A stretch of 64,000 bases of DNA from Roseburia intestinalis L1-82. Lineage in GTDB: Bacteria; Bacillota; Clostridia; Lachnospirales; Lachnospiraceae. Below are positions 19,261-28,661 of this stretch, in pieces; positions within the stretch are counted from its first letter, which is position 1; each line of letters opens with the position of its first letter. A program made the translations under genes and the position numbers. The notes under the pieces were generated by a model that worked only from the letters and a program-made list of their open reading frames with translations, had not been told where the DNA came from and made no database searches. The DNA is taken from the NCBI RefSeq assembly GCF_900537995.1, contig NZ_LR027880.1:3751001-3815000 (forward strand), in the 5' to 3' direction.

Positions 19261-21811
19261 TAACCCACGAATCGCACAGTGACCGTACCCAGATCTTAGG
19301 CATGCCTTCCACGCACTCCGGCAGAATAGCCGTAATCTCATAAGGTTCCTTTCCGGTCAGATGCATAAAATTATCCGACCAGACCAGATCCACATCGCTC
19401 TCCACCGAGACAAAAAATGCCGGAACATCTGATTTTAACTGCAGTGTCAACAGATTTCCCTCTCTTTTTGCATCGAACGTGATCTCTGCTTTTTCGATCT
19501 GCATATGTTTATACGGTTTTGGCATTTCCACCTGGCGGCTCACAGTTCCATCAGAATGTGTAAATACCGCCTCCACAAAGACCTCGCTTTCTCTGCCCTC
19601 TATCACTTCTTTCAAAGATACCGGTTCCATGGCTTCCACGGACAATGGTGCACACTCTGTGCGCTGTGAAGTTTCAAACAGCACTTCCCCACGCATATTT
19701 TTCACAAAAACCGTGACATCAGACGACACCTCCTGCATCGTCTCATTTTGCAGATAAGGCGTATAAACAGCATCCGCAGATACCTTTAAACTGCCGAGCA
19801 CATCCGCATAAAAATGTCTCGAAAAATACTGCAGCGCTTTCCATCTTCCAAAGTAATCGATACTTGCCCAGGATGCGACCGGCCAGTTATCGTTCAACTG
19901 CCAGTAAATTGCACCCATGCAGCGTCCCCTGTTTCTGCGCCAGTGCTCCACACCGCTCTTGATTGCGATCGCCTGCAGCACCTGGCTGATATAGATCAGA
20001 CTCTCAAAATCTTTTGGATATAAAAAGTTCTCCGCAATGTAATGCAGGATCTTCGCATTTGCAGAACCGTTTTTCTGATGACTTTCCATAACTTCTGAAA
20101 AGATATTGCGATCCTTAGGCAGGGTAAATGTGTCGATCGTCTTTTTGCATGGAAACGACTGGAATCCAAATTCCGAACAGAATCTGAAATAGTAATTTTC
20201 ATAGTCGGAAAACGGCTTTTCTCCATGCCATACATCCCAGTAATGACGATCCCCGACATCATCACTGTCCGGGTCTTTAAAATTACCGCCGGATGACGGA
20301 GACGACGGCCAGTAAAACGTCACATCATCCTCGCTCTTTAAGGCTTCCGGGATCAGTTTTTCAAACATGGTCAGGTAATCCTGTTTTAACGTATCCGAAT
20401 GATCATTAAAACCGCCCCAGTGGTCCCATGCTGATTCCATCTCATTGTTACCGCACCAGAGTCCAAGACTTGCATGATGTCTCAACCTTCCCGCATTATC
20501 CTTCGTTTCTTCTATAATGCTCTCCCGCAGTTTCTCCGTCAGCTCATAGACATTGCAGGCATACATAAAATCCTGCCATACGATCAGACCATGTTCATCA
20601 CAGTAATCATAGAAAACATCCGCCGGATAATAACCGCCGCCCCAGATGCGGATGCAGTTAAAATGACATGCCACTGCCGTATCTAACAACTCATAAATGC
20701 GCTCCGGAGTAATTTTTGAATAAATACAGTCTTCCGGAATATAGTCTGCACCTTTTGCAAAAATCTTTACCCCATTGATGCAAAAAGCAAATTCCTCGCC
20801 CCATGCATCCTTTTCCTGGCTGACCGTCAATGTGCGCAGACCAATGCGCAGTTCTTTTGCATCCAGAAATTCTCCGCCCAGAAAAAGTTCCGCACGCACC
20901 GTATACAGCGGCTGTGCACCGTATCCGTTCGGCCACCAGAGTTTCGGATCTTCAACCAGACATTTTCCATCCGAAAAAGAAATCTGTTTTCCATCCGGTG
21001 TCTGCAGCGTGATTTTTACCTCAAGATTATCTGCATTCTCTGCCAGTGTCGAATCATTGTTTCCCACACTTTCTTTCAATATCCGGGCATTACTTTCCGC
21101 ACTCTGTGGCAATACCAGATACTCAGCTTCCGCAATTTCACCGTCCTGTGCCTTTTCCGGCAACATCACTTTTGTTTCTGCCGACAGAAAAACTTTTCCA
21201 TCTATGTGTTCCTGTCTGATATGCAGATCAGACAGTTCTGCCTTCTCATAGCTGTCAATAAAAATATCACGCCAGATCCCCATATCCGGTAACTGTGGAC
21301 CCCAGTCCCAGCCAAACATGGAATGTGCTTTCCGGATATACTGATTTCCTTCCATCGCACCGCATGCCGTGTAATGAATCTCTTTTCCCGCTGCCGGCAC
21401 ATGTTCGTTTACATATGCGATTGCAGAATGGATTTTCACTGTGATATTGTTTGTCCCGTTTTTCAGGACATTTGTGCACAGAATCCGATAACGAAGGTGC
21501 ATGTTATCCACATGCTTTATCAGCATGCCGTTGATAAAAATATCTGCCACCGTGTCGATTCCGTCACAGCAGAGTGCATACACTCTTCCCTCTTCTTTTT
21601 TCAGTTCAAATTCCCTTGAAAAAATAAAATCATTTTTCAGCAGCTCTCTTGTCGGGTACTCATTCATCCGGTAAAATGGATCTTCAAGTAAACCGTGTTC
21701 TGTCAGTCCGGAAAGTACCGAACCCGGAATCTCCACCGGGCAGAGCAGTGTTTCATCCGCTTTTTTTAACTGCCAGGTACCATTTAAATAAAATTTTTCA
21801 TGTTGTGCCAT
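19241..21811 (-). CDS. GH2 beta-mannosidase
   Basis: This 856-residue glycoside hydrolase family 2 enzyme releases beta-linked mannose from the ends of manno-oligosaccharides. The order is an N-terminal sugar-binding sandwich (FYLNGTWQLKKAD start, HSMFGWDWGPQLPDMGIWRDI near 165-185), an immunoglobulin-like domain, and a TIM barrel with RIWGGGYYPADVFYDYCDE, the acid/base Glu in WCGNNEMES near 455 and the nucleophile Glu in CSEFGFQSFP near 546. There is no signal peptide, so it acts on imported oligosaccharides. It overlaps the upstream DUF188 gene by 14 bases. Its last codons lie in a hairpin repeat, so the C-terminus may have been reset by that element. Confidence 0.93.
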   Translation of the reverse strand: MAQHEKFYLNGTWQLKKADETLLCPVEIPGSVLSGLTEHGLLEDPFYRMNEYPTRELLKNDFIFSREFELKKEEGRVYALCCDGIDTVADIFINGMLIKHVDNMHLRYRILCTNVLKNGTNNITVKIHSAIAYVNEHVPAAGKEIHYTACGAMEGNQYIRKAHSMFGWDWGPQLPDMGIWRDIFIDSYEKAELSDLHIRQEHIDGKVFLSAETKVMLPEKAQDGEIAEAEYLVLPQSAESNARILKESVGNNDSTLAENADNLEVKITLQTPDGKQISFSDGKCLVEDPKLWWPNGYGAQPLYTVRAELFLGGEFLDAKELRIGLRTLTVSQEKDAWGEEFAFCINGVKIFAKGADYIPEDCIYSKITPERIYELLDTAVACHFNCIRIWGGGYYPADVFYDYCDEHGLIVWQDFMYACNVYELTEKLRESIIEETKDNAGRLRHHASLGLWCGNNEMESAWDHWGGFNDHSDTLKQDYLTMFEKLIPEALKSEDDVTFYWPSSPSSGGNFKDPDSDDVGDRHYWDVWHGEKPFSDYENYYFRFCSEFGFQSFPCKKTIDTFTLPKDRNIFSEVMESHQKNGSANAKILHYIAENFLYPKDFESLIYISQVLQAIAIKSGVEHWRRNRGRCMGAIYWQLNDNWPVASWASIDYFGRWKALQYFSRHFYADVLGSLKVSADAVYTPYLQNETMQEVSSDVTVFVKNMRGEVLFETSQRTECAPLSVEAMEPVSLKEVIEGRESEVFVEAVFTHSDGTVSRQVEMPKPYKHMQIEKAEITFDAKREGNLLTLQLKSDVPAFFVSVESDVDLVWSDNFMHLTGKEPYEITAILPECVEGMPKIWVRSLCDSWVTDYSQA

Positions 21812-22262
21812 AAATATTCTCCATTCCCTTTCGAATCATTTTTTCAAAACTTTCCCGGAAATGCATATCATCCTCCGTGTTTCTCTTTTTTGGTCCTTTC
21901 AGATGATTCTTCCCGGATGCCCGCCTCGCCTTTTTATTCATATGGCGCTCTAACAGCATCCGGTCGATGTTATCATCCGTGTACCACCTTCCGGACTGAT
22001 GGATCGCAAATGCACCTTTTCCAAGTGCCATCGCCGCTACCCCATAATCCTGTGTCACAATGATATCTCCCTTCCGGCATAAATTAACCAGCGCAAAATC
22101 CACCGCATCTGCCCCGGCACCAATGATCTTTACTTCACTGTAATCAGAATACAAAACGTGGTTCGTGTCACATAACAGCGTCACCGGTATCTTATATTTG
22201 ATTGCAAGTTCTTCCACGATTCCCACCACCGGGCAGGCATCCGCATCCACATAGATCTGCAT
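21798..22262 (-). CDS. YaiI/YqxD family protein (DUF188)
   Basis: The 154-residue product has the family signature at its start (YVDADACPVV) and the later GDIIVTQDYGVAAMALGKGA segment, with a basic C-terminal tail. The fold is PIN-like and members are predicted nucleases or RNA-binding proteins, but no activity is established. It overlaps the start of the beta-mannosidase by 14 bases, which looks like operon packing rather than shared function. A possible promoter (TTGGAA, 18 bases, TATAAT) lies about 120 bases upstream in the otherwise featureless gap 22263-22424. Confidence 0.9.
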   Translation of the reverse strand: MQIYVDADACPVVGIVEELAIKYKIPVTLLCDTNHVLYSDYSEVKIIGAGADAVDFALVNLCRKGDIIVTQDYGVAAMALGKGAFAIHQSGRWYTDDNIDRMLLERHMNKKARRASGKNHLKGPKKRNTEDDMHFRESFEKMIRKGMENIYGTT

Positions 22263-22424
22263 AAATTCTCCATTCCTGCATTTTTATTCATCATAATAAA
22301 ATGATCTGTCAAACATACATTCCATTATTTGTATCTCAAATTCCTGTATGCCATAGAAGCTGTTTGTTCTGCTTACCAGTTGTATTATAACAAGGATCTT
22401 CTATAATTTCCAAATAAATCCGAT

Positions 22425-22460
22425 TAAAAAAATTAGGGAAGCCCATCCGACCTCCCTAAC
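22425..22460 (-). terminator. Terminator after the surface-protein remnant
   Basis: On the minus strand TTAGGGA / TCCCTAA forms a stem followed by TTTTTTT. It lies about 55 bases past the stop at 22513. Confidence 0.8.
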
Positions 22461-22512
22461 TTATTTCTCATATAAAATGTTTGATTTCTATTTCCTGTTT
22501 TTCGATCAATAA

Positions 22513-22845
22513 TTACTTATTTGTCTTCAGTTTATATGTTTTTCCGAATTCGCCATAATATTTTTTAGAACCTGATTTCACAAATCCACGAACGCGGAAC
22601 TTATACGTTGTCCCCTTCTTTAACTGTATAATGTTTGCAGATGAAAAATCAGATGCTACCGTCTTTACTTTATTCGGGAGTACAATAACAGTTATATTGC
22701 TGGTTACACCTTGTGATTTTACGGAAATCTTACAGCTTCCCGGCGCTACTGCAACGATTTTTCCTTTTGATGAAACCTTTGCAACCGATGTTTTTGTTGA
22801 CTTATATGTCAACATTTCGCAATTTGACACCTCTATCAGAATCAC
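22513..22845 (-). pseudogene. Remnant of a cell-surface protein (Big_2 plus end of an Fn3-like domain)
   Basis: The 110 codons start at a GTG right after an in-frame TAA, with no signal peptide. Residues 10-55 (YKSTKTSVAKVSSKG, then VAPGSCKISVKSQG) are most of a bacterial Ig-like Big_2 domain. Residues 75-110 (LKKGTTYKFRVRGF, then YYGEFGKTYKLKT) are only the last strands of a fibronectin-III-like domain, joined after PNKVK where such a domain would begin. This looks like a decayed gene that lost its 5' part and an internal segment. The rightward terD promoter overlaps its first codons, which argues against use as a normal gene. The terminator is intact. Confidence 0.6.
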
Positions 22846-22852
22846 TTAAAAT
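22824..22852 (+). promoter_or_regulatory. Promoter for terD-aim24
   Basis: TTGACA, 17 bases, TAAAAT: a full-consensus -35 with a near-consensus -10, about 90 bases upstream of the terD start at 22943. Confidence 0.7.
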
Positions 22853-22942
22853 GAAATCCAGAGACTTATTAATTCATAACAATAGATTTGCCCGCGAAGC
22901 GTACATTCTATTATTTTACTAAACGATAAGGGGTTTTTTATT

Positions 22943-23665
22943 ATGGTAGATATTCCAATGAGATCCTCTGCTCCCGTCACCAGACAGACCGTTCTTTCCA
23001 TCAACGAACGCAAAGTTGAGGGGGCAAAAACAACACGAACCATCACTTCGATCAACCACACGTCATCTCAGGCAGTATCAAACGCATCCACACCGGCGTC
23101 AAAACCTTTACCTCCACTGGTACATATGGTGCAAAAAGGTCAGAAAACACCGCTGGAGAATTCCGGGAAGCTCACTTCTATAAAGGCATGCCTTGGATGG
23201 AATGTCAAAAATCCTGCCTGTGATGTGGATGTATCCGCATTTTTGCTCGGCTCATCCGGTAAAGTGATCGGTGATTCCTGGTTTGTCTTTTACGGGCAGA
23301 CCGAAAGCCCGGATCACAGCACGGTTTTCCACGCTGACGGCGGCGCAGACCGCGAGATCATTTCCGTGGATTTTACCAGATTAGATCCATCCGTTGCCAG
23401 AATCGTATTTGTGCTGACGATCAATGAAGCATTTGAAAAAAATCTGAATTTCGGAATGCTTGAGGATGCGTATATCCGTATTATGGATCCTGCCGGCACC
23501 GAGCTGGTCAGCTTTAAAATGGATGAATACTATACGAACGTGACATCCATGATGATCGGTGAACTGTATCTGCATAACGGCGCATGGAAATTTAATGCCA
23601 TCGGAAACGGCGTGGCAAAAGATCTCGCAGGACTGTGCAGTTTGTACGGCGTTCAGGTTATTTAA
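22943..23665 (+). CDS. terD: TerD family protein with N-terminal extension
   Basis: The product has 240 residues. The first 60 or so are Ser/Thr/Pro-rich and probably disordered; residues about 65-240 form one TerD domain, a Ca2+-binding beta-sandwich of the tellurite and chemical-stress response. Marks are KACLGWNVKNPACDVDVSAFLLG (acidic Ca2+ site, split here), VFYGQTESPDHS, ISVDFTRLDPSVARIVFVLTI and the terminal HNGAWKFNAIGNGVAKDLAGL. ATG at 22943 has AAGGGG 9 bases upstream. It is transcribed away from the main ter operon with aim24 32 bases downstream. Confidence 0.92.
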   Translation: MVDIPMRSSAPVTRQTVLSINERKVEGAKTTRTITSINHTSSQAVSNASTPASKPLPPLVHMVQKGQKTPLENSGKLTSIKACLGWNVKNPACDVDVSAFLLGSSGKVIGDSWFVFYGQTESPDHSTVFHADGGADREIISVDFTRLDPSVARIVFVLTINEAFEKNLNFGMLEDAYIRIMDPAGTELVSFKMDEYYTNVTSMMIGELYLHNGAWKFNAIGNGVAKDLAGLCSLYGVQVI

Positions 23666-23696
23666 ACAAAGGATTATATTTTGGAGGAAATTTGTT

Positions 23697-24401
23697 ATGT
23701 TAACATTTGAAACAGTAAACGAACTTACTTTAAAGGTTACCTGCACTGGCAGTGATGTACTCTTTACAAAAGCAGGTGCATTTATCGCCGGAGAAAATGC
23801 CGGTGGAAAGAATTACAAATTTGAAAAAGTCTTGCTTGGACCGCAGAATAATATCGGGCAGGCTCTGCTTGGTCAGCTTGCACGAAGAGTGACCGGAGAA
23901 AATCTCCCACTTATGAAGGTAACTTTAAATGGTGATTCTGTTACATATTACGCAAATTATGGTCAGCATGTTGTGGTCTATCACTTAGAGCAGGGGGAAA
24001 CTATCTCAGTGGAATCCGAAAATATTCTCGCTTTCTCCCAGGATTGTGATTACAGTGTCCGTTTTATCGGTGTCGGTGTGCTTTCCCAGAAAGGTCTTGC
24101 AACTTCCACTCTGATTGCACGTGGAAAAGATGCATATGTTGCTGTGCTTTGTGACGGCAACCCGATCGTTTTAAGCAATGTGATGTCTCAGGATACGATC
24201 TCTGTTGATCCGGACGCTGTTGTATGCTGGGTTGGAAATGGACATTGTGATCCGCAGGTGACGGCTGATATTTCGTGGAAAACGTTTATCGGACAGGCTT
24301 CCGGGGAGTCTTACCAGTTTGAGTGGCATGGGAATTGTCCGGTTACAGTGATTATTCAGCCTTCGGAGAGGAAGGGCGGAATCAGTGTGAGTATGGATTA
24401 G
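23697..24401 (+). CDS. AIM24 family protein
   Basis: The 234-residue all-beta protein has the AIM24/DUF124 pattern: LTLKVTCTGSDVLFTKAGAFIAG at the start, repeated Gly-rich strands, and the end VIIQPSERKGG. Bacterial AIM24 proteins form trimeric beta-helix-like prisms and often accompany terD; the biochemical role is unknown. ATG at 23697 has GGAGG 9 bases upstream; the frame is open 46 codons further but that is terD sequence. It ends at a strong shared terminator. Confidence 0.85.
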   Translation: MLTFETVNELTLKVTCTGSDVLFTKAGAFIAGENAGGKNYKFEKVLLGPQNNIGQALLGQLARRVTGENLPLMKVTLNGDSVTYYANYGQHVVVYHLEQGETISVESENILAFSQDCDYSVRFIGVGVLSQKGLATSTLIARGKDAYVAVLCDGNPIVLSNVMSQDTISVDPDAVVCWVGNGHCDPQVTADISWKTFIGQASGESYQFEWHGNCPVTVIIQPSERKGGISVSMD

Positions 24402-24426
24402 TGGCTGGCACTTTACCTCACATACC

Positions 24427-24499
24427 AAAAACGGAGTCTGTTGCAAATGGTATTATCCTGTATGAATAATACCTGCTGCAACAGACTCCGTTTTTATTT
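24427..24499. terminator. Two-way terminator between aim24 and the HAD gene
   Basis: ACGGAGTCTGTTGCA pairs exactly with TGCAACAGACTCCGT, with an inner GGTATTAT/ATAATACC stem, and runs of A on the left and T on the right. It ends rightward aim24 transcripts and leftward ter operon transcripts. The left half and loop hold the stop codon region of the HAD gene. Confidence 0.9.
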
Positions 24500-25259
24500 T
24501 TAGAACTTTTTCTAATAGGGCATCGGAAAATATTTTTTTAGATGTCATTTCATCTATTTTTTTCCGGGCTCCGGATGTTTTCGGGATTTCATATTTTTGT
24601 ATGAATCCCGATGGGACAAGTCCGCGGTCGGCGGTCGATAGCATGGGGATATCAAAGGTGCTGTCTCCGGCTGCAATTACGAACTCTGGTTTTAGTTTTT
24701 CTCTGAGTCGGTCTACTGCCATTCCTTTATTCAGGGTTTGCGGTACTACATATACTTTTTCACCGTTGGAAAATACATCTACATATTTTGTATCGAGAGA
24801 TGTTTTTAAATCATTTACAACTGTTTCGGGATCATTGCATTTTGTAAAGATAAACAGCTTTTCAATGTATCGGAGTTCAAATTTTCTGCGTGGTTCCCGC
24901 TCTAACAGTTCCATGGCAAGGTTCATTTCTTCCCTGCTATCCGACACCAGATGCAGGGAGTCCTGATACCATGCTTCATCCGGCACACCATTTATCAGAA
25001 GAACACCACCGTTGCAGACCAATGCATATGGAAATGGTCCGATTTCCAGATCAATGCGCTGATATTGTTCCAACGTCCTAGTGGTCGTTGGAACAATGAG
25101 CATTTCATTTTTTACGAGCTGCAGGAGATGATATGTTTCCTCTGTGATGTAAGATATTTCTCTTCCCTGATAGAGTTCCACATTTCGCTTCCGCGGCCCG
25201 ATGTCATGTTTATAGGAATAGATGAGTGTATTATCCAAATCGGTATGAAAGGCGATCAT
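24453..25259 (-). CDS. HAD-superfamily phosphatase of the ter locus
   Basis: The 268-residue product has HAD motif I as HTDLDNTL (both Asp present), motif II in VPTTTRT, a Lys in LNKGMAVDRL and motif IV as AAGDSTFDIPML. This is the Cof/sucrose-phosphatase-like (type II cap) subgroup. HAD phosphatases are regular members of ter loci, where they are proposed to act on the module's nucleoside-like product (established as genomic association; activity inferred). It overlaps the Ca2+ ATPase stop by 4 bases (ATGA), so the two are translationally coupled. The last codons lie in the terminator stem. Confidence 0.88.
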   Translation of the reverse strand: MIAFHTDLDNTLIYSYKHDIGPRKRNVELYQGREISYITEETYHLLQLVKNEMLIVPTTTRTLEQYQRIDLEIGPFPYALVCNGGVLLINGVPDEAWYQDSLHLVSDSREEMNLAMELLEREPRRKFELRYIEKLFIFTKCNDPETVVNDLKTSLDTKYVDVFSNGEKVYVVPQTLNKGMAVDRLREKLKPEFVIAAGDSTFDIPMLSTADRGLVPSGFIQKYEIPKTSGARKKIDEMTSKKIFSDALLEKVLKIKTESVAAGIIHTG

Positions 25260-27892
25260 TTTTTCGAAACAATGGCTTTTCTTACCATATCAACCGGGAT
25301 AATGAGCACTGCTAACAGCATGGAAACAAATAATGCTTTTGCATTCAATGTCGTTGTGCTGAATACCTGACCACCAATCTCAATGATGATGGTCTGAAGT
25401 ATAAAGATCACACCCATAACAATGATAAAATTCTTGTTCTCTTCAATGTGTTCAAATACATTAAATCTCTCAGATCTGGTATTTAAGCTGTTAAAAATGA
25501 TTGAATAAATGAAAAAAGCAAACATAAATGTTTTTTCATATAATTCCGGATCCGCGCAGCCTGCCGGTGTTACAAAATCTGTAATCCCACCAATGTTTTC
25601 CAGGATCAGGATGGAGCCAAGTGTGATAAATACAGAGCTTGTTCCGATTGCAGATTTAATATAAGTTGTTAAAATGTTATCTTTTCTGAGTGCCGGTTTT
25701 TCATTCATGTATCGGTCGAGAATCGGCTCTCCGCCAAATGCCATGGCTGCCAAAGTATCCATGATCAGATTGATCCATAAAATCTGGACAATGGAGAATG
25801 GCTCGGTCCATCCCAGGATCGGCGCAATAATGTTCATCAACAGGGTACTGATATTGACGGTCAGCTGGAAGATTAAGAATTTACCAACTGATTTTGACAT
25901 TGTTCTACTGTTCAATACGCAGTCCTTAATGGAAGTCAAACTGTTATTTAAGATGACAACGTCACCTGCCTCCTGGGCAACTGCTGTACCGTCTCCCATG
26001 GCAAATCCGATATCTGCCTGTTTTAATGCCGGTGCATCATTAACACCGTCTCCGGTCATACCGCAGACATTATCAAGCTGCTGTGAAATAGAAACAAGTC
26101 TCTTTTTATCAAGCGGTTTTGCCCTGCTCACCACGCGGAGATTCGGAAGTTTTTTCTTTAACTCTTCATCTGACATCTGCTCTAACTCTTCATGTGTGAG
26201 AACAACATCGTTCTGCTCGTCTTTTAAGATACCAGCTTCCTTTGCGATGGCAACTGCTGTTTCCTCCGCATCACCGGTTACCATGACAACCTGGATACCG
26301 GCATTGTTTAAAATCTCAACGGTCTCAACCGCATCGGTTCTTACGTTATCTCTTAAGCAGAGCACTGCCATCAGAACTGTTTTTCCATCTGCGATTTTGG
26401 CAACAGAAAGCAATTTCATCGTTCTCTTTGCCTGGGCGAGCATCTGATCTTCCACAGCTTTTTTATCTGCTGCAGTAAATTCTTTTTCTTCACCGGATGG
26501 AAGCATATAATGTGTTACTTTATCAATGATGTTTTCGGTTGCACCTTTCCAGTAAACCAGTCCGTTTTTCAATGTAACGGTAGCGCATTTCTTTTCCGAA
26601 TCAAATCCGCTGATGTCAGCGACTTTATCCGGATCGTTTTTCGAATCATCATAACCATGCTCTAGGGCATATCCCAAAAGAGCCCTGTCCATGTTATTAC
26701 TTCCGATTGGCTTTCCTTCGGATACTTTTGCAAGGTTGTTTAATGTAATTGCCTCGATAAATTCCTGATTCGGAATGTTCTCTGCGATCTTACCGTCACC
26801 GGTGATAAATTCTACCAAAGATAAGTTACCCTGTGTGATCGTTCCTGTTTTATCACTGAATAAAACATTCATATACGCAGAATCGGAAAATGCTGCCTTG
26901 TGGCTGACAAGAATATTTTTCTTGTACATGGACTCTGTGTTCATGGACTGCACCAGACTGTTCATCATCGGAAGACCTTCCGGCACTGCCATGATAACGA
27001 TAGATGCCATCAACATAACTGCCTCTGCAACCAAAAGCAGAACATAAACAACTGTGATTGGTTCATCCGTACGGATCAGGTTCAGTACAACATCTAATAC
27101 GCCTGCAATGGCAGCCGCGGACACACCAAGTTTACCGATACCGGCAGCTACCACTTCCAGTTTCAGGCTTGAAGTATCTTTTCTCTCGTCCTCTTCATTA
27201 TCATCCGTCAGAGCCTTGTTGATCTTTCCAAGCTCGGATGCATCACCGATGACGGTTGCAACCATATACCCTTCACCGGAGGTCACTACTGATCCCATAA
27301 ATACTTTGTTTGCAGATGCATAATCTGTAGATTCCGCTTCATCAAGATTATCAGCAGCCGTTTTATTCTCATCTCTTGACTCACCGTTTAATGCAGCCTG
27401 TGAAACTTTGATGTGTCCTTCAAATAACACACCGTCGGTCGGCACCTTATCACCAGCCTGAACGAGGATCGTATCACCTTTTACAATCTCACTGGTAAGG
27501 ATATTGACCAGTTTTCCATTTCTCATGACTTTTGCATAAGTCTTGTTGTATTCTTCCTGTAATGCCTCACTTCTGGAACTGTTGCGGTACTCGGATAATG
27601 TACTGAATCCGGTTGCCAGTGCGATTGCTAAAACAATACTTATAATCTCAACAACATCGTTTTCTCCTGCTAATGCCGGTACAAACACACCGATAACAGA
27701 AATGACGATTTTCATGACCAGTGCTGCACATAATACTTTGATCCAAATGTCATCAAATGCTCCGATGAACATCGACCACAGTGATTCTGTCTCTTTTTTT
27801 GCAAGAGCGTTTGTTCCAAAATCCTGTTTGCTCTTGTTTACTTGTGAGTCTGACAGACCTCTCATAAGCTCTTCTTTATTTATGTTACTCAT
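25256..27892 (-). CDS. P-type Ca2+-transporting ATPase
   Basis: The 878-residue P2-type pump has MVLMASIVIMAVPEGLP-like membrane segment 4 with the PEGLP ion-site motif, the phosphorylation motif SDKTGT near residue 346, GESRDENK in the actuator domain, KGATENI for ATP binding, VTGDAEETA and TGDGVNDAP. It exports Ca2+ from the cytoplasm. Ca2+ ATPases or exchangers are known partners of TerD, which binds Ca2+. ATG at 27892 is used; its AGGAGG is 13 bases upstream, longer than usual, and the Met 9 codons later (MRGLSDSQV) is a possible alternative. It lies 37 bases after a terD. Confidence 0.93.
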   Translation of the reverse strand: MSNINKEELMRGLSDSQVNKSKQDFGTNALAKKETESLWSMFIGAFDDIWIKVLCAALVMKIVISVIGVFVPALAGENDVVEIISIVLAIALATGFSTLSEYRNSSRSEALQEEYNKTYAKVMRNGKLVNILTSEIVKGDTILVQAGDKVPTDGVLFEGHIKVSQAALNGESRDENKTAADNLDEAESTDYASANKVFMGSVVTSGEGYMVATVIGDASELGKINKALTDDNEEDERKDTSSLKLEVVAAGIGKLGVSAAAIAGVLDVVLNLIRTDEPITVVYVLLLVAEAVMLMASIVIMAVPEGLPMMNSLVQSMNTESMYKKNILVSHKAAFSDSAYMNVLFSDKTGTITQGNLSLVEFITGDGKIAENIPNQEFIEAITLNNLAKVSEGKPIGSNNMDRALLGYALEHGYDDSKNDPDKVADISGFDSEKKCATVTLKNGLVYWKGATENIIDKVTHYMLPSGEEKEFTAADKKAVEDQMLAQAKRTMKLLSVAKIADGKTVLMAVLCLRDNVRTDAVETVEILNNAGIQVVMVTGDAEETAVAIAKEAGILKDEQNDVVLTHEELEQMSDEELKKKLPNLRVVSRAKPLDKKRLVSISQQLDNVCGMTGDGVNDAPALKQADIGFAMGDGTAVAQEAGDVVILNNSLTSIKDCVLNSRTMSKSVGKFLIFQLTVNISTLLMNIIAPILGWTEPFSIVQILWINLIMDTLAAMAFGGEPILDRYMNEKPALRKDNILTTYIKSAIGTSSVFITLGSILILENIGGITDFVTPAGCADPELYEKTFMFAFFIYSIIFNSLNTRSERFNVFEHIEENKNFIIVMGVIFILQTIIIEIGGQVFSTTTLNAKALFVSMLLAVLIIPVDMVRKAIVSKK

Positions 27893-27929
27893 TTTGGGTA
27901 GTTAACCTCCTCTAATGTATCAATCTTTT

Positions 27930-28544
27930 TTATACAAATCTTCTGCTCAGTTCTCCCAGTCCCGGGTCATTTGTACCCTGGCCAACAGCGCTAAACTTCC
28001 ATTCTCCGTTATGTCTGTACACTTCTCCAAATATCATTGCCGTCATACCGGAATAATTTTCAGTCAGGTTGTACTTGCACATTTCATTATTGTTTCTTGC
28101 ATCAACTAAACGGATGAATGCATTCTCAATCATGCCAAAATGCTGATGTCTCTGAACCGCCTGATAAATATTTACAACGATTACGATTTTGTCATACTCC
28201 TGTGGTACTTTTGCAAGGTCGATCACGATCTGCTCGTCATCTCCATCACCGGCTCCTGTCAGGTTGTCTCCCTGATGATTTACGGTACCTGATTTATGGT
28301 GCAAATTACCAAAATAAACGATGTCTGATTTATCCACCAGTTTTCCATTCTTTAACATCAGTGCGGATGCATCACAGTCGATCGGCTGCTGCTTTGATCC
28401 GCCCCCGAATAAAGCACTTAAGAATCCACCTCCGGATGAATACTGCTGCACTTCATCCCATCCAAGACCGACAATAATCTTTGACAATCCTGCGTTATCT
28501 TTTGACAGACTGACCTTCTGTCCTTTCTGTAAACTAATTGACAT
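27930..28544 (-). CDS. terD: TerD family protein with Gly-rich insertion
   Basis: The 204-residue TerD domain protein starts MSISLQKGQKVSLSKDN. The usual acidic Ca2+-binding region is interrupted by a Gly-rich hydrophobic insert (SSGGGFLSALFGGGS) before IDCDASALML. Later motifs are standard: GDNLTGAGDGDDEQIVIDLAKVP, HFGMIENAFIRLVD and HNGEWKFSAVG. ATG at 28544 has AAGGAGG 8 bases upstream. The ribosome site is part of a 52-bp tandem repeat separating it from the next terD. Confidence 0.93.
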   Translation of the reverse strand: MSISLQKGQKVSLSKDNAGLSKIIVGLGWDEVQQYSSGGGFLSALFGGGSKQQPIDCDASALMLKNGKLVDKSDIVYFGNLHHKSGTVNHQGDNLTGAGDGDDEQIVIDLAKVPQEYDKIVIVVNIYQAVQRHQHFGMIENAFIRLVDARNNNEMCKYNLTENYSGMTAMIFGEVYRHNGEWKFSAVGQGTNDPGLGELSRRFV

Positions 28545-28553
28545 TATAATCCT

Positions 28554-28657
28554 CCTTGTTTTGCGGAGCAAAATGCGAACCCCCTGGTGAGCAGAGGATT
28601 TTACTCCTTGTTTTGCGGAGCAAAATGCGAACCCTCTGGTGAGCAGAGGATTTTACT
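28554..28657 (-). repeat. Two tandem 52-bp units between terD genes
   Basis: Copies at 28554-28605 and 28606-28657 differ at one base in the span I compared. Each contains hairpins TTTTGC/GCAAAA and, in the second copy, a perfect CCTCTG/CAGAGG. Each ends (minus strand) in CAAGGAG, so the duplication also duplicated the ribosome binding site; only the copy nearest the downstream terD is used. Confidence 0.85.
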
Positions 28658-28661
28658 CCTC

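Noticed and set aside
19099..19341. 80-codon minus-strand ORF over the hairpin repeat
   Set aside because: It overlaps the beta-mannosidase 3' end in another frame and runs through palindromes; no ribosome site.
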